Below, piece by piece: positions 1 to 7,323 of a stretch of DNA of 35,080 nucleotides (its first letter is position 1; each line of letters begins with the position of its first letter). Origin of the DNA: an uncultured Ectothiorhodospiraceae bacterium (GTDB taxonomy: Bacteria > Pseudomonadota > Gammaproteobacteria > UBA9214); contig CAMYJZ010000017.1 in assembly GCA_947258845.1 (NCBI GenBank), positions 1-35,080 on the forward strand, given 5' to 3'. Under the pieces are notes generated by a model that had not been told where the DNA came from, made no database searches, and worked only from the letters and a program-made list of their open reading frames with translations. Made by a program: the position numbers and the translations under genes.

Positions 1-25
1 TGCCGCGAGAGGCGGGAACGAAGTG

Positions 26-50
26 GTAGGAGCGCCTTGCAGGCGCGATC
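26..50. repeat. REP-like short palindrome
   Basis: The sequence GTAGGAGCGCCTTGCAGGCG forms a hairpin with arms GCGCCT/AGGCGC around TGC (32-46). It resembles the GTAGGAGCG-type repetitive extragenic palindromes common in Pseudomonas and related gammaproteobacteria. Only one copy is seen here, so the repetitive nature is inferred from resemblance. Confidence 0.5.
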
Positions 51-107
51 GAACTGCGAGCACGACCGGTTGTATAAAACCCGGTCAGTATGCTGCGCCC
101 GATCCTG

Positions 108-518
108 ATGTGCGGCGGTGTCTACTATTCCGTGCAGGGTGACGACGTTCGGGTGTATTTCCCCAACCCGAAGGCCATGCTGCCGGTCAGGACCCGCAGC
201 GGCGGCACGGAACGGCTGGCGTGGGGCCGGCGTCATGATCAGGCCGGTGAACTGCCGCTGGGCGGCTGGGCGCGGCTGGACGCGATCTACGGCGGTCGCT
301 GGGACCGCTGGTTCCCCCTGCCGGTCAAGCTGCCGGTGAAGAGTTTCATGGAAAAGGACTTCGAGGGCCGCAGCCATTGGTATGATCTGACCAAGGGCCA
401 GTGGATCCAGGGGCTGGTGGCGCGCAGCGGGCACGAGCGGCGCGTCTACGTGGTTACGGTCGAGCCGGAACTGGCGGATGCCGTGCACGCGCGCTGGCCG
501 CGGGTCATGAGTGGATAG
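108..518 (+). CDS. Short SRAP-like protein with N-terminal MCGG
   Basis: This is a 136-residue protein if started at the ATG at 108. An upstream in-frame ATG at 90 would add six residues. I prefer 108 because it gives Met-Cys-Gly-Gly, placing a cysteine at position 2 as in SRAP/YedK enzymes, where Cys2 is exposed and catalytic. The body holds WGRR and LPLGGWARL segments that faintly echo the SRAP core, but the NAR, GFYEW and HDRMP blocks of YedK are absent. It lies 14 bp upstream of a full YedK gene on the same strand, so co-transcription is likely. A paralogue or partner of YedK in abasic-site binding is inference. No clear ribosome binding site supports either start. Confidence 0.72.
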   Translation: MCGGVYYSVQGDDVRVYFPNPKAMLPVRTRSGGTERLAWGRRHDQAGELPLGGWARLDAIYGGRWDRWFPLPVKLPVKSFMEKDFEGRSHWYDLTKGQWIQGLVARSGHERRVYVVTVEPELADAVHARWPRVMSG

Positions 519-532
519 GTATTGATATTCCT

Positions 533-1198
533 ATGTGCGGACGTTTTACCTTACACACGCCAACCGAAGAATTGCGGGAGCATTTCGGGGTGGACGCGGT
601 GCCGGACATCGGTGCGAGTTATAACATCGCGCCGTCACAGTCGGTCCCCGCCGTGCGGGTTGCCGACCGGCAGCGTGAAATGGTGCTGCTGCGCTGGGGC
701 CTGGTCCCGTCCTGGGCGAAAGCAGCCAAAGTCGGTTATCGCATGATCAATGCCCGCGCCGAGACCGTGGCCGACAAGCCGGCCTACCGCGCCGCGTTCC
801 GTCGACGGCGCTGCCTGATTCCTGCCGATGGCTTCTATGAATGGCAGCAGACCGCCGCGGGCAAGCAGCCCTGGTACTTCCGCATCAAGCGGCGCGGCGT
901 ATTTGCCTTTGCCGGCCTGTGGGAGCATTGGGAAGGCAAGGACGAGGTGATCGAGTCCTGCAGCATCATTGTCACCGGGGCCAACGACACCGTAAGGCCG
1001 GTGCATGACCGTATGCCGGTCATCATTGAACCCGCTGATTACGAGCACTGGCTGGACCCGGAGGTCCGGCAAGCAGGCACGTTCAAGCCCCTGTTGCGCC
1101 CCTACCCTGCCGATAAAATGATTGCCTGCCCGGTCAGCACGCGGGTCAACAGCCCGGCCAACAACGATGCAGACTGCATCGAGGCCGTGGACGCATGA
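533..1198 (+). CDS. yedK: SOS response-associated peptidase (SRAP), YedK
   Basis: The 221-residue protein matches the SRAP family, close to E. coli YedK in length. YedK/HMCES proteins form a thiazolidine crosslink through Cys2 with abasic sites in single-stranded DNA and so shield them during replication. Visible family features are MCGRF at the N-terminus (Cys2), WGLVPSWA near residue 58, INARAETV near 75, DGFYEW near 102 and the catalytic histidine in HDRMP near 160. I chose the ATG at 533 because it places Cys at residue 2; longer frames add sequence unlike the family. The next gene upstream is a shorter Cys2 protein. No LexA box was recognised upstream. Confidence 0.95.
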   Translation: MCGRFTLHTPTEELREHFGVDAVPDIGASYNIAPSQSVPAVRVADRQREMVLLRWGLVPSWAKAAKVGYRMINARAETVADKPAYRAAFRRRRCLIPADGFYEWQQTAAGKQPWYFRIKRRGVFAFAGLWEHWEGKDEVIESCSIIVTGANDTVRPVHDRMPVIIEPADYEHWLDPEVRQAGTFKPLLRPYPADKMIACPVSTRVNSPANNDADCIEAVDA

Positions 1199-1322
1199 GG
1201 AAAAATCTGGGTGGGGCGTAGCGGAAACCCGGAATGACGAAAGAGGGGTTAATCAGGTCTTAGCAAATCAGAATCCTGGCCTGGATGACCCGTACTTTTT
1301 CGGGTGACCGCCTTATTAGTAT

Positions 1323-1374
1323 TGGTGCCCGGGGCCGGAATCGAACCGGCACGGTGTTGCCACCGAGGGATTTT
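1323..1374 (-). tRNA. tRNA-Leu(UAA), 3' exon only
   Basis: On the minus strand this reads AAAATCCCTCGGTGGCAACA, then a T-arm (GCCGG-TTCGATT-CCGGC), a CCCGGGC acceptor strand and encoded ACCA. The long variable arm and AAAATCCC after the splice point match the 3' part of tRNA-Leu(UAA), in which group I introns interrupt the anticodon. The matching 5' half (GCCCGGG acceptor, D-arm, GGGACTT) is not upstream, downstream or near tRNA-Cys. E. coli has leuZ, a tRNA-Leu(UAA), in the same place after glyW and cysT. Either this is a broken gene or its 5' half lies elsewhere. Confidence 0.8.
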
Positions 1375-1615
1375 CTTACCCGCTACAACTTTCGTTGCTG
1401 CACATACAGTGTGCATTTGGGGTCTGGACTTTCTCTTTGCCATATCACGCCGTACACGTGACACAGGCAGGAGCCGTCAAGTCTCTACACTTTCCCGGAA
1501 ACGGTTCCGGGCTTAGCTCGGGATTGCCACCACCCTGGGGTGCTGAGGTTTCCCCGAATTTGACTCCATTCACGCCAGGTGTTTCCAGCCTGGGTGCTCA
1601 GGCTCATTGTAAATG
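1375..1615 (-). ncRNA. Group I intron (tRNA-Leu type, IC3-like)
   Basis: The minus strand just before the tRNA-Leu 3' exon carries a recognisable group I core. A P4-like pair joins TTCGGG (about 1552-1557) with CCCGAG (about 1518-1523), around GGGGAAACC and GGCAATCC. P6 is a CCCGGAA/TTCCGGG stem. The R element AGAGACTTGACGGC and the S element AAGAGAAAGTCC supply P7. A P9-region hairpin has a GAAA loop, and a terminal G is followed by the exon AAAATCCC. These blocks occur in the same order in the tRNA-Leu(UAA) introns of cyanobacteria, as I recall them. The internal guide region is probably AATGAGCC (about 1601-1608). The 5' end is uncertain because no 5' exon is recognisable; there is no intron-encoded protein. 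Confidence 0.78.
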
Positions 1616-1702
1616 TTATGGCCTTGCCGCGAAACCGCTGAAGTGAATGCAGAGCGGGCATGGAACTGCCGCGGCGGGTACTGCAGGAGGTTGCCAGGTG
1701 GA

Positions 1703-3352
1703 TCAGCCCTCGGCGGAGACGATGGCGGGCCGTGCCGGCTCCAGAGTACCGCGCTCGATCAATTCATCGCGCTCCATCGGCATGCCGGTGAACTGTCCCT
1801 GCATCACGTCGCAACCCAGACGCTCGAGCTGTTCCCTGGTGGCCCGGTCCTGCACGCCTTCTGCCACCACCGACATGCCGAGGTTGTGCGCCAGATCGAT
1901 GGTCGCGCGCACGATCACCGCATCGTTCTCATCCTGCAGCATGTCCATTACAAAGGACTTGTCGATCTTGATCTCGCTCACGGGCAGCTGTTTGAGATAG
2001 GCCAGCGATGAATAGCCGGTACCGAAATCGTCGACCGATATCTTCATGCCCATTTCGTTCAGGCGATTCAGTACATCCAGTGCGCGTTGCGGGTCCGCCA
2101 TGATCGCCGATTCGGTAATTTCCAGCACCACCAGAGAGGGATCTACGTCATGGGTTTTCAGTAATTTCTGGAAGGTATCGGGGATCATCGGGTCGATGAG
2201 TTCACGCGCCGATATATTCAGGGACACGCCGGCGTTCATTCCCTGTGCGTTCCAGTATTCACAATCCTTCAGGCCCTTTTCAATCACCCACAGGGTCAAT
2301 GGCCTGATCAGGCCGGTGCGTTCCGCCAGCGGGATAAACTCGTCCGGAAACATCATGCCGTGTTCGGGGTGTTGCCAGCGCACCAGCGCCTCCGCACCGG
2401 CTATCTGCCCCGTCCGTAGGCTCACCTTGGGCTGGTAATGCAGTACCATACCGCCTTTTTCTATGGACTGGCGCAATTCGCCCGACAGGCTCAGCCGGCG
2501 CTTGCTGTTGGCATCCAGAGACGGGCAGTATTGCCCGTAACCGGTGCGGGCATTCTTGGTGGAGTACATGGCGACGTCGGCACGCTGCATCAGTGTGTCC
2601 ACATCGTCACCGTGCTGCGGGTAGACGGCAATCCCGATGCTGGCGGTTACATCCAGATTGATGTCGTGAATTTCGAACTGGGGCTCCAGGGCCTTGAGCA
2701 GTTTTCTGGCCACATCTTCAGCGGCCTTGGGCGTGCTGATGGCGGGTAGCAGCACGGCAAATTCATCACCTCCAAGACGGCCCACGGTATCGATGTCCCG
2801 AACAGTGTCCTTGAGCCTTGATGCGACCTGCTTGAGCAGGCGGTCGCCGTTGTAGTGTCCCAGGGTATCGTTGATTTCCTTGAAGTGGTCGAGGTCCATG
2901 ACCAGTATCGCGAACAGCTTGTCATCACGTTTCGCCGCGCTCTGGACCTGCAACATCCGGTCGAATAGCAGTACCCGGTTCGGAAGTCCCGTCAGCAGAT
3001 CGTGCGTGGCCTGGTAATTGGCCTTGTACTCGATGGCATCGGCCTGTGCACGCAGATCGCTGGTCTGATCCATGATCACGACACTGGCCTCGTTGGCCAT
3101 GACCGTGTTGGCGTACTGGCCCCACATGACAAACAGGAACGGCATCAGGTCCAGGACCCAGAGGGCGAAGTTGGTCTTTTGCGCATAGACCATACTGTCG
3201 AGATTGATGCTGCCCGATTCGATAAAACCGGCCAGGCTGGTGGCCAGCAGTATGCACATCACTGATATCAGCAGGCCGATAATGGCGTGCTTGCTGACTC
3301 TGGACCTTAGCAGGCGTGTGGTTGAAGATATTGTGTCGTTATCGGAAGCCAT
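1703..3352 (-). CDS. Membrane GGDEF-EAL cyclic-di-GMP protein
   Basis: The 549-residue protein has two N-terminal membrane helices (about 21-44 and 62-82), a short linker, a GGDEF domain (about 115-275) and an EAL domain (about 290-540). The diguanylate cyclase motif is intact (GGDEF at 194-198) with an RDID inhibitory I-site five residues upstream. The phosphodiesterase domain keeps EAL (321-323), LNISA, EITES, DDFGTGYSSL, KIDKSF and AEGVQ, so both activities look possible; which dominates cannot be told. I start at the ATG at 3352; upstream codons are not family-like. It sits between tRNA-Cys and the tRNA-Leu half gene, where E. coli has only tRNA genes, so it looks inserted into the array. 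Confidence 0.93.
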   Translation of the reverse strand: MASDNDTISSTTRLLRSRVSKHAIIGLLISVMCILLATSLAGFIESGSINLDSMVYAQKTNFALWVLDLMPFLFVMWGQYANTVMANEASVVIMDQTSDLRAQADAIEYKANYQATHDLLTGLPNRVLLFDRMLQVQSAAKRDDKLFAILVMDLDHFKEINDTLGHYNGDRLLKQVASRLKDTVRDIDTVGRLGGDEFAVLLPAISTPKAAEDVARKLLKALEPQFEIHDINLDVTASIGIAVYPQHGDDVDTLMQRADVAMYSTKNARTGYGQYCPSLDANSKRRLSLSGELRQSIEKGGMVLHYQPKVSLRTGQIAGAEALVRWQHPEHGMMFPDEFIPLAERTGLIRPLTLWVIEKGLKDCEYWNAQGMNAGVSLNISARELIDPMIPDTFQKLLKTHDVDPSLVVLEITESAIMADPQRALDVLNRLNEMGMKISVDDFGTGYSSLAYLKQLPVSEIKIDKSFVMDMLQDENDAVIVRATIDLAHNLGMSVVAEGVQDRATREQLERLGCDVMQGQFTGMPMERDELIERGTLEPARPAIVSAEG

Positions 3353-3515
3353 AAACGTGATTACCTGTGCGCAGAGATTTAGGTGGTTTTTGTATATCCG
3401 TCTACCGGTTAACGACCGCTTATCAGGAGTATTTAGCGCAAACCGCCGGGGCGGCGGCCAGGATGTTGCTGTGGAGGCTTCCATCGCCCGGGAGGCTATT
3501 AAGGTAGAAACACAG

Positions 3516-3558
3516 AATATCAATACAATTTATTGATATTTATGTAATAATTACATAA
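3516..3558. repeat. Two adjacent perfect AT-rich palindromes
   Basis: AATATCAATA (3516-3525) and TATTGATATT (3531-3540) are perfect 10-bp arms around CAATT. TTATGTAA (3540-3547) and TTACATAA (3551-3558) are perfect 8-bp arms around TAA. They abut, and end four bases beyond the 3' end of tRNA-Cys. Neither has the GC stem plus T-run of a classical terminator. They could be operators for the GGDEF-EAL gene or scars of an insertion. Confidence 0.6.
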
Positions 3559-3561
3559 GAA

Positions 3562-3635
3562 TGGAGGCTGAGGTCGGAATCGAACCGGCGTCCACGGCTT
3601 TGCAGGCCGCTGCATAACCACTCTGCCACTCAGCC
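3562..3635 (-). tRNA. tRNA-Cys(GCA)
   Basis: This 74-nt minus-strand gene starts GGCTGAGTGGCAGAGTGG and has the anticodon loop CTGCAAA (anticodon GCA), the T-arm GCCGGTTCGATTCCGAC and an encoded CCA end. The acceptor stem is GGCTGAG/CTCAGCC. It follows tRNA-Gly by about 70 bp and is probably co-transcribed with it, as cysT is with glyW in E. coli. Confidence 0.97.
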
Positions 3636-3705
3636 ATTACGGGGGTATCGCTGCGCCGCGCTTGAAAACCCCCGGCTGGCACCCTGGGTCTCGTCGCAGT
3701 GAAAT

Positions 3706-3781
3706 TGGAGCGGGAAACCAGATTCGAACTGGCGACCCCAACCTTGGCAAGGTTGTGCTCTACCAACTGAGCTATTCCCGC
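3706..3781 (-). tRNA. tRNA-Gly(GCC)
   Basis: This 76-nt minus-strand gene begins GCGGGAATAGCTCAGTTGG. It has anticodon loop TTGCCAA (anticodon GCC), T-arm loop TTCGAAT and the end TTCCCGCTCCA. A strong sigma-70 promoter sits directly upstream. Its place downstream of uvrC-pgsA matches glyW in E. coli. Confidence 0.98.
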
Positions 3782-3795
3782 TTGGGTAAACGAAT

Positions 3796-3823
3796 ATTCT
3801 ATCGTCAGGCGTTGTTCTGTCAA
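3796..3823 (-). promoter_or_regulatory. Sigma-70 promoter of the tRNA-Gly/Cys unit
   Basis: On the minus strand TTGACA (3818-3823) and TAGAAT (3796-3801) are separated by 16 bp. The predicted start lies a few bases before the mature tRNA-Gly 5' end at 3781. The -35 is perfect consensus and the -10 differs at one base. Confidence 0.75.
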
Positions 3824-3926
3824 GCACCCAGTAGGTGTGCCTGATTTATGCCCGGTGGATTTTCGGGTGCCGGCGGGACGGGTTTGCGGTACGTACGGCA
3901 CACCCCGGGGGATGCTGATGCCTCGC

Positions 3927-4496
3927 TCAGTCGTCCCCTGGCTTGCCGCTGATAATCGGCCAGGCTGCCTTCAGGTAGACAAACATTGACCAGATGGTCA
4001 GGGTGGCGGCGACATACATCAGGACCATGCCCGTATCGTGGGTTGGCAAGGGACCCAGTGGTGTTTCGTAGAGCAGCAGCAGGATGGCCACCATCTGTGC
4101 CGTGGTCTTGACCTTGCCAATGATGGACACGGCCACCTTGGTACGCTCACCGATCTCGGACATCCATTCACGCAGGGCCGAGATGGCAATTTCGCGCCCG
4201 ATGATAATGGCGGCAGGGATGGTGAAGATAAAGCTGGGATTTGCCTCTACCAGCAGTACCAGCGCAATTGCGACCATGAGCTTGTCGGCGACGGGATCCA
4301 GGAATGCACCGAATACCGAGAGTTGTTTCAGGCGGCGTGCCAGATAACCGTCCAGCCAGTCGGTCAGGGCAGCAAGACCGAAGATGGCTGTGCTGGCGAT
4401 ATTCGACCATTCGAAGGGCGAGTAAAATATCACCACAAAGACCGGTATCAATAGGATCCTCAGCAGTGTCAGCGTATTAGGGATATTCCAGTGCAT
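3927..4496 (-). CDS. pgsA: CDP-diacylglycerol-glycerol-3-phosphate 3-phosphatidyltransferase
   Basis: The 189-residue integral membrane enzyme makes phosphatidylglycerophosphate from CDP-diacylglycerol and glycerol-3-phosphate, the committed step to phosphatidylglycerol and cardiolipin. The CDP-alcohol phosphotransferase signature D-x2-DG-x2-AR-x8-G-x3-D-x3-D is complete, running from DWLDGYLARR to FLDPVADK (about residues 46-72). Several hydrophobic segments fit the usual six-helix fold. It begins eight bases after the uvrC stop codon, so it is co-transcribed with uvrC, as in E. coli. The length equals the family norm and nothing is missing. Confidence 0.97.
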   Translation of the reverse strand: MHWNIPNTLTLLRILLIPVFVVIFYSPFEWSNIASTAIFGLAALTDWLDGYLARRLKQLSVFGAFLDPVADKLMVAIALVLLVEANPSFIFTIPAAIIIGREIAISALREWMSEIGERTKVAVSIIGKVKTTAQMVAILLLLYETPLGPLPTHDTGMVLMYVAATLTIWSMFVYLKAAWPIISGKPGDD

Positions 4497-4504
4497 TTTT
4501 TCTG

Positions 4505-6271
4505 TCAGGCCGAGTCACCGTGGAAGGCGTCGTAAATCTGCTGGGCAAGCGCACTGTTTATGCCCTTTACCATCAACAGGTCCTCAACGCCCGCGCGCGC
4601 GACTTCCTTTAACCCTCCGAATTGTTTTAGCAGCTGTTGGCGACGTCGCGGACCAATGCCGGGTATCTGCTCCAGGGCCGACGTTTTGCGCGACTTTGCC
4701 CGACGTTGCCTGTGTCCGGTAATGGCAAAGCGGTGCGCTTCATCACGAATCTGCTGAATCAGATGCAATGCCGGTGAATTTGACGGCAGCGCAAGCGGCT
4801 GTCGCCGACCGGGGCTGTGCAGTGTTTCCAGGCCGGCTTTCCTGTCGGGTCCCTTGGCGACGCCGATGATTCGCACGCCCGAGACCTGCAGTTCTTCAAT
4901 GACCCTTGCGGCAGCCGCGACCTGCCCCTTGCCGCCGTCGATGAAGAGCAGATCAGGCAGTCTGCCCTCACCTTTCATCAGTCGCATATAGCGCCGGGTC
5001 AGGGCCTGTTCCATGGCACCATAGTCATCGCCTGGCTGAATACCTTCTATGTTGAACCGGCGATAATCCGATTTTAATGCCCCCTCCCGTCCGAATACAA
5101 CGCAGGAGGCCACGGTCGATTCACCGCGGGTGTGGCTGATATCGAAGCACTCCATGCGTTCCGGCTGTTCCTCGAGCCCGAGCGCCTGTTGCAATTCCTG
5201 CAGGCGCCCTGTGTACCCCTGGCGCGTATTGAGGTGAGTGGTCAGTGCCTGGCCGGCATTGTTGACAGCCAGTTCGAGCACCGCCTGGATCAGTTCCTTG
5301 TCTTCCAGTGCGTGGCTGAGCAGGAGTTCAGAGGGGATGTGTTTACCGAGGTAATACTGGGTGATGAAGGCCGCCAGGATGTCGGCCTCGCCGGCCTCTG
5401 CAGGAATCTTCGGAAAGAACACCGTGTTGCCCAGATTCCGGCCGCCACGGATAAAGAATACCTGCACGCAGGCACTGCTCCGGTCGGCGGCGCAGGCGAT
5501 GATATCGAGATCGCCCCTCTCGTTGCTGACGTATTGTTTTTCCTGGACGCGCCGCAGGCTGGCGATCTGGTCGCGGCACTCCGCGGCCTGTTCGTAGTCC
5601 AGGCCGGCTGCGGCGGTTTCCATGCGCCTGATCAGCGTATCGATGATGGCGCTGCTTTTGCCCTCGAGGAACATGACCGTATTGTCGACATCCGCGGCGT
5701 AATCTTCCGGGGATATATAGTCCACGCAGGGAGCCGTGCAGCGTTTGATCTGGTACTGCAGGCAGGGCCGGTTGCGGTTTCTGAAGAAGCTGTCCTGGCA
5801 CTGGCGAACCTTGAACAGCTTCTGCAGCAAATGCAAACTGTCGCGTACGGCACCCGAACTGGGATACGGGCCGAAATAGCGTCCCTTGCGACGCCTGGCG
5901 CCGCGGTGAAAACCCAGGCGCGGGAAGTCCGGATCTCCGGACAGGTAGATATAGGGGTAACTCTTGTCATCGCGCAGCAGGATGTTGTAGCGCGGTTTGA
6001 ATTTCTTTATCAGGTTGTTCTCGAGCAGCAGGGCCTCGCTCTCGGTATGGGTGACCGTGACCTCGATGTCCGCAATCTGCTCGACCAGTGCGCGGGTCTT
6101 GGGGCTGAGTCCACTGCGCCTGAAATAGCTGGCCACGCGTTTTCTGAGATTGCGTGCCTTGCCTACATAGAGCACGCCACCGCTGTCGTCCAGCATACGG
6201 TAAACACCTGGACATGATGTCAGTGTGTTCAGCAGGTCACGGGCATCGAATGAAGTGTTCTCTTCCTGCAT
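4505..6271 (-). CDS. uvrC: UvrABC excinuclease subunit C
   Basis: UvrC makes both incisions in nucleotide excision repair after UvrA-UvrB damage recognition. The 588-residue protein begins with a GIY-YIG nuclease domain (PGVYRMLDDSGGVLYVGKA, about residues 19-37) that makes the 3' cut. A UVR motif near 208-240 (DYEQAAECRDQIASLR) contacts UvrB. The RNase H-like domain (CFDISHTRG, LFIDGGKGQ) makes the 5' cut. Two C-terminal helix-hairpin-helix motifs (IPGIGPRRRQQLL and VKGINSALAQQI) bind DNA. The length is slightly below the 610 residues of E. coli UvrC. The gene lies 25 bp after the uracil-DNA glycosylase gene, giving a DNA-repair pair, and pgsA follows at once. Confidence 0.97.
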   Translation of the reverse strand: MQEENTSFDARDLLNTLTSCPGVYRMLDDSGGVLYVGKARNLRKRVASYFRRSGLSPKTRALVEQIADIEVTVTHTESEALLLENNLIKKFKPRYNILLRDDKSYPYIYLSGDPDFPRLGFHRGARRRKGRYFGPYPSSGAVRDSLHLLQKLFKVRQCQDSFFRNRNRPCLQYQIKRCTAPCVDYISPEDYAADVDNTVMFLEGKSSAIIDTLIRRMETAAAGLDYEQAAECRDQIASLRRVQEKQYVSNERGDLDIIACAADRSSACVQVFFIRGGRNLGNTVFFPKIPAEAGEADILAAFITQYYLGKHIPSELLLSHALEDKELIQAVLELAVNNAGQALTTHLNTRQGYTGRLQELQQALGLEEQPERMECFDISHTRGESTVASCVVFGREGALKSDYRRFNIEGIQPGDDYGAMEQALTRRYMRLMKGEGRLPDLLFIDGGKGQVAAAARVIEELQVSGVRIIGVAKGPDRKAGLETLHSPGRRQPLALPSNSPALHLIQQIRDEAHRFAITGHRQRRAKSRKTSALEQIPGIGPRRRQQLLKQFGGLKEVARAGVEDLLMVKGINSALAQQIYDAFHGDSA

Positions 6272-6296
6272 GTCGTACCGGGATGTCTGCAGCCGG

Positions 6297-6950
6297 TCAG
6301 GCCCGGTGCCCGAGGTGTTCGCAGGCGATACGGAATATTGCCTTGAACATTGCCGGCGTCAGGCGGCGTGTCTGGGTGTTGTAGCGACTGCAGTGGTAGG
6401 AATCAACCAGGACTTTTCCTGCGCGGATCGGGTGTATGTTTGCATGTCCGAAGGGCCAGGCTGAAAGTCGCAAGCCATAGGCGCGCAGGACTGCGTCATG
6501 GGCGATCTTCCCCAGGGCGATGATCACCGACTGTTCCGGGAGCAGATCCAGTTCCGTGCGCAGGTAGCCGTTGCATTCCTTGATCTCCTCAAGCTGCGGC
6601 TTGTTCTGCGGCGGCAGGCATTTGACCGCATTGGTGATGCGGCAGTTCGTCAACTCGAGGCCGTCACTGGTGGAGATCGATACCGGCTTGTTGCTGAGGC
6701 CGAATTCATACAGCGTCTCGTAGAGCAGGATACCGGCATAGTCACCGGTAAACGGACGCCCCGTGGCATTGGCGCCGTGCATCCCGGGTGCGAGTCCGAC
6801 GATCAGCAAGCGCGCGGCGGGATCACCGAAAGGTGCGACCGGACGGGCATGGTATTCCGGGTGTTTCTCCCCTGTCTGGTCGAGAAAACTGGCCAGCCTG
6901 GGACAGGATCTGCAATCGGGATTGAATACGGTGGTAGCGGCAGTCGACAT
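6297..6950 (-). CDS. Uracil-DNA glycosylase, family 5 (UDGb)
   Basis: The 217-residue protein belongs to the iron-sulfur uracil-DNA glycosylases that remove uracil, and in family 5 also some other deaminated bases, from DNA. Four cysteines that can hold a 4Fe-4S cluster are visible: C13 and C16 (CRSC), C111 (VKCLPP) and C126. Motif 1 is GLAPGMHGANATGRPFTGD (about 52-70), the UDGb form lacking the catalytic Asp/Glu of other families. The later motif HCSRYNTQT (186-194) also fits family 5. The ATG at 6950 puts the first cluster cysteine pair close to the N-terminus as expected. It is the first gene of a likely UDG-uvrC-pgsA operon, placed between gacA and uvrC, which are adjacent in E. coli (uvrY-uvrC). 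Confidence 0.92.
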   Translation of the reverse strand: MSTAATTVFNPDCRSCPRLASFLDQTGEKHPEYHARPVAPFGDPAARLLIVGLAPGMHGANATGRPFTGDYAGILLYETLYEFGLSNKPVSISTSDGLELTNCRITNAVKCLPPQNKPQLEEIKECNGYLRTELDLLPEQSVIIALGKIAHDAVLRAYGLRLSAWPFGHANIHPIRAGKVLVDSYHCSRYNTQTRRLTPAMFKAIFRIACEHLGHRA

Positions 6951-7323
6951 TCAGGGCTTCGATGAATTCGCATTACAGGTTGGCACGCACCACTGCGCGC
7001 AGGATGGTGCTTGCAATGTAAAGGGTATTAAAACGGAATGCCAGCCTGCCCGCCTCGATGGGCAGGCGCTCGGCCCCAATGCTCGAATGCGAATTAACAA
7101 GATTACATAATACTCGGTAATTATACGTTTATTCTGGCATTTTCGAGGCTGAGAGCGGGGTTCGCTCGGGCGTCGGGCAAGTCGTGCCCCGGATTAGCGA
7201 CAGGGTAATCCGGGGTTGCCGTTGCGGGTTACAGCACCTCGCGCCAGCCGCTGACGTTGCCCTGCCCGGTGCCCCGGACACGACAGGTAGGGTATGCCGG
7301 CACGGCACCAGTGGGCGGGAAGA
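6951..7323. other. Intergenic region with two hairpins
   Basis: No convincing coding region is seen between gacA and the glycosylase gene. Two perfect inverted repeats are present: GCCTGCCC/GGGCAGGC (7044-7067, 8-bp arms) and CCCCGGATTA/TAATCCGGGG (7187-7215, 10-bp arms). The second lies about 110 bases after the gacA stop and could end gacA transcription, but has no T-run on the minus strand. AT-rich sequence at 7093-7140 may hold the promoter for the repair operon. Confidence 0.55.

Noticed and set aside
1323-1625. tmRNA or RNase P RNA instead of an intron-bearing tRNA
   Set aside because: There is no tag-peptide frame and no RNase P conserved core; the 3' part is a tRNA-Leu body with a long variable arm, and the upstream blocks follow the group I P/Q/R/S order.
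3391-3430. Minus-strand CCGGTAGACGG as a possible D-arm of the missing tRNA-Leu 5' half
   Set aside because: Only about eight bases match GGTAGACG; no GCCCGGG acceptor strand or anticodon stem is at the right distance.
3551-3901. Open frames across tRNA-Gly and tRNA-Cys on both strands
   Set aside because: They translate structural RNA genes (products contain AGNQIRTGDPNLG and GIAQLVEHNLAKVGVASSNL) and have no ribosome binding site.
5132-6217. 361-codon plus-strand frame opposite uvrC
   Set aside because: uvrC is unmistakable on the minus strand; the antisense frame has no start signal or family features.
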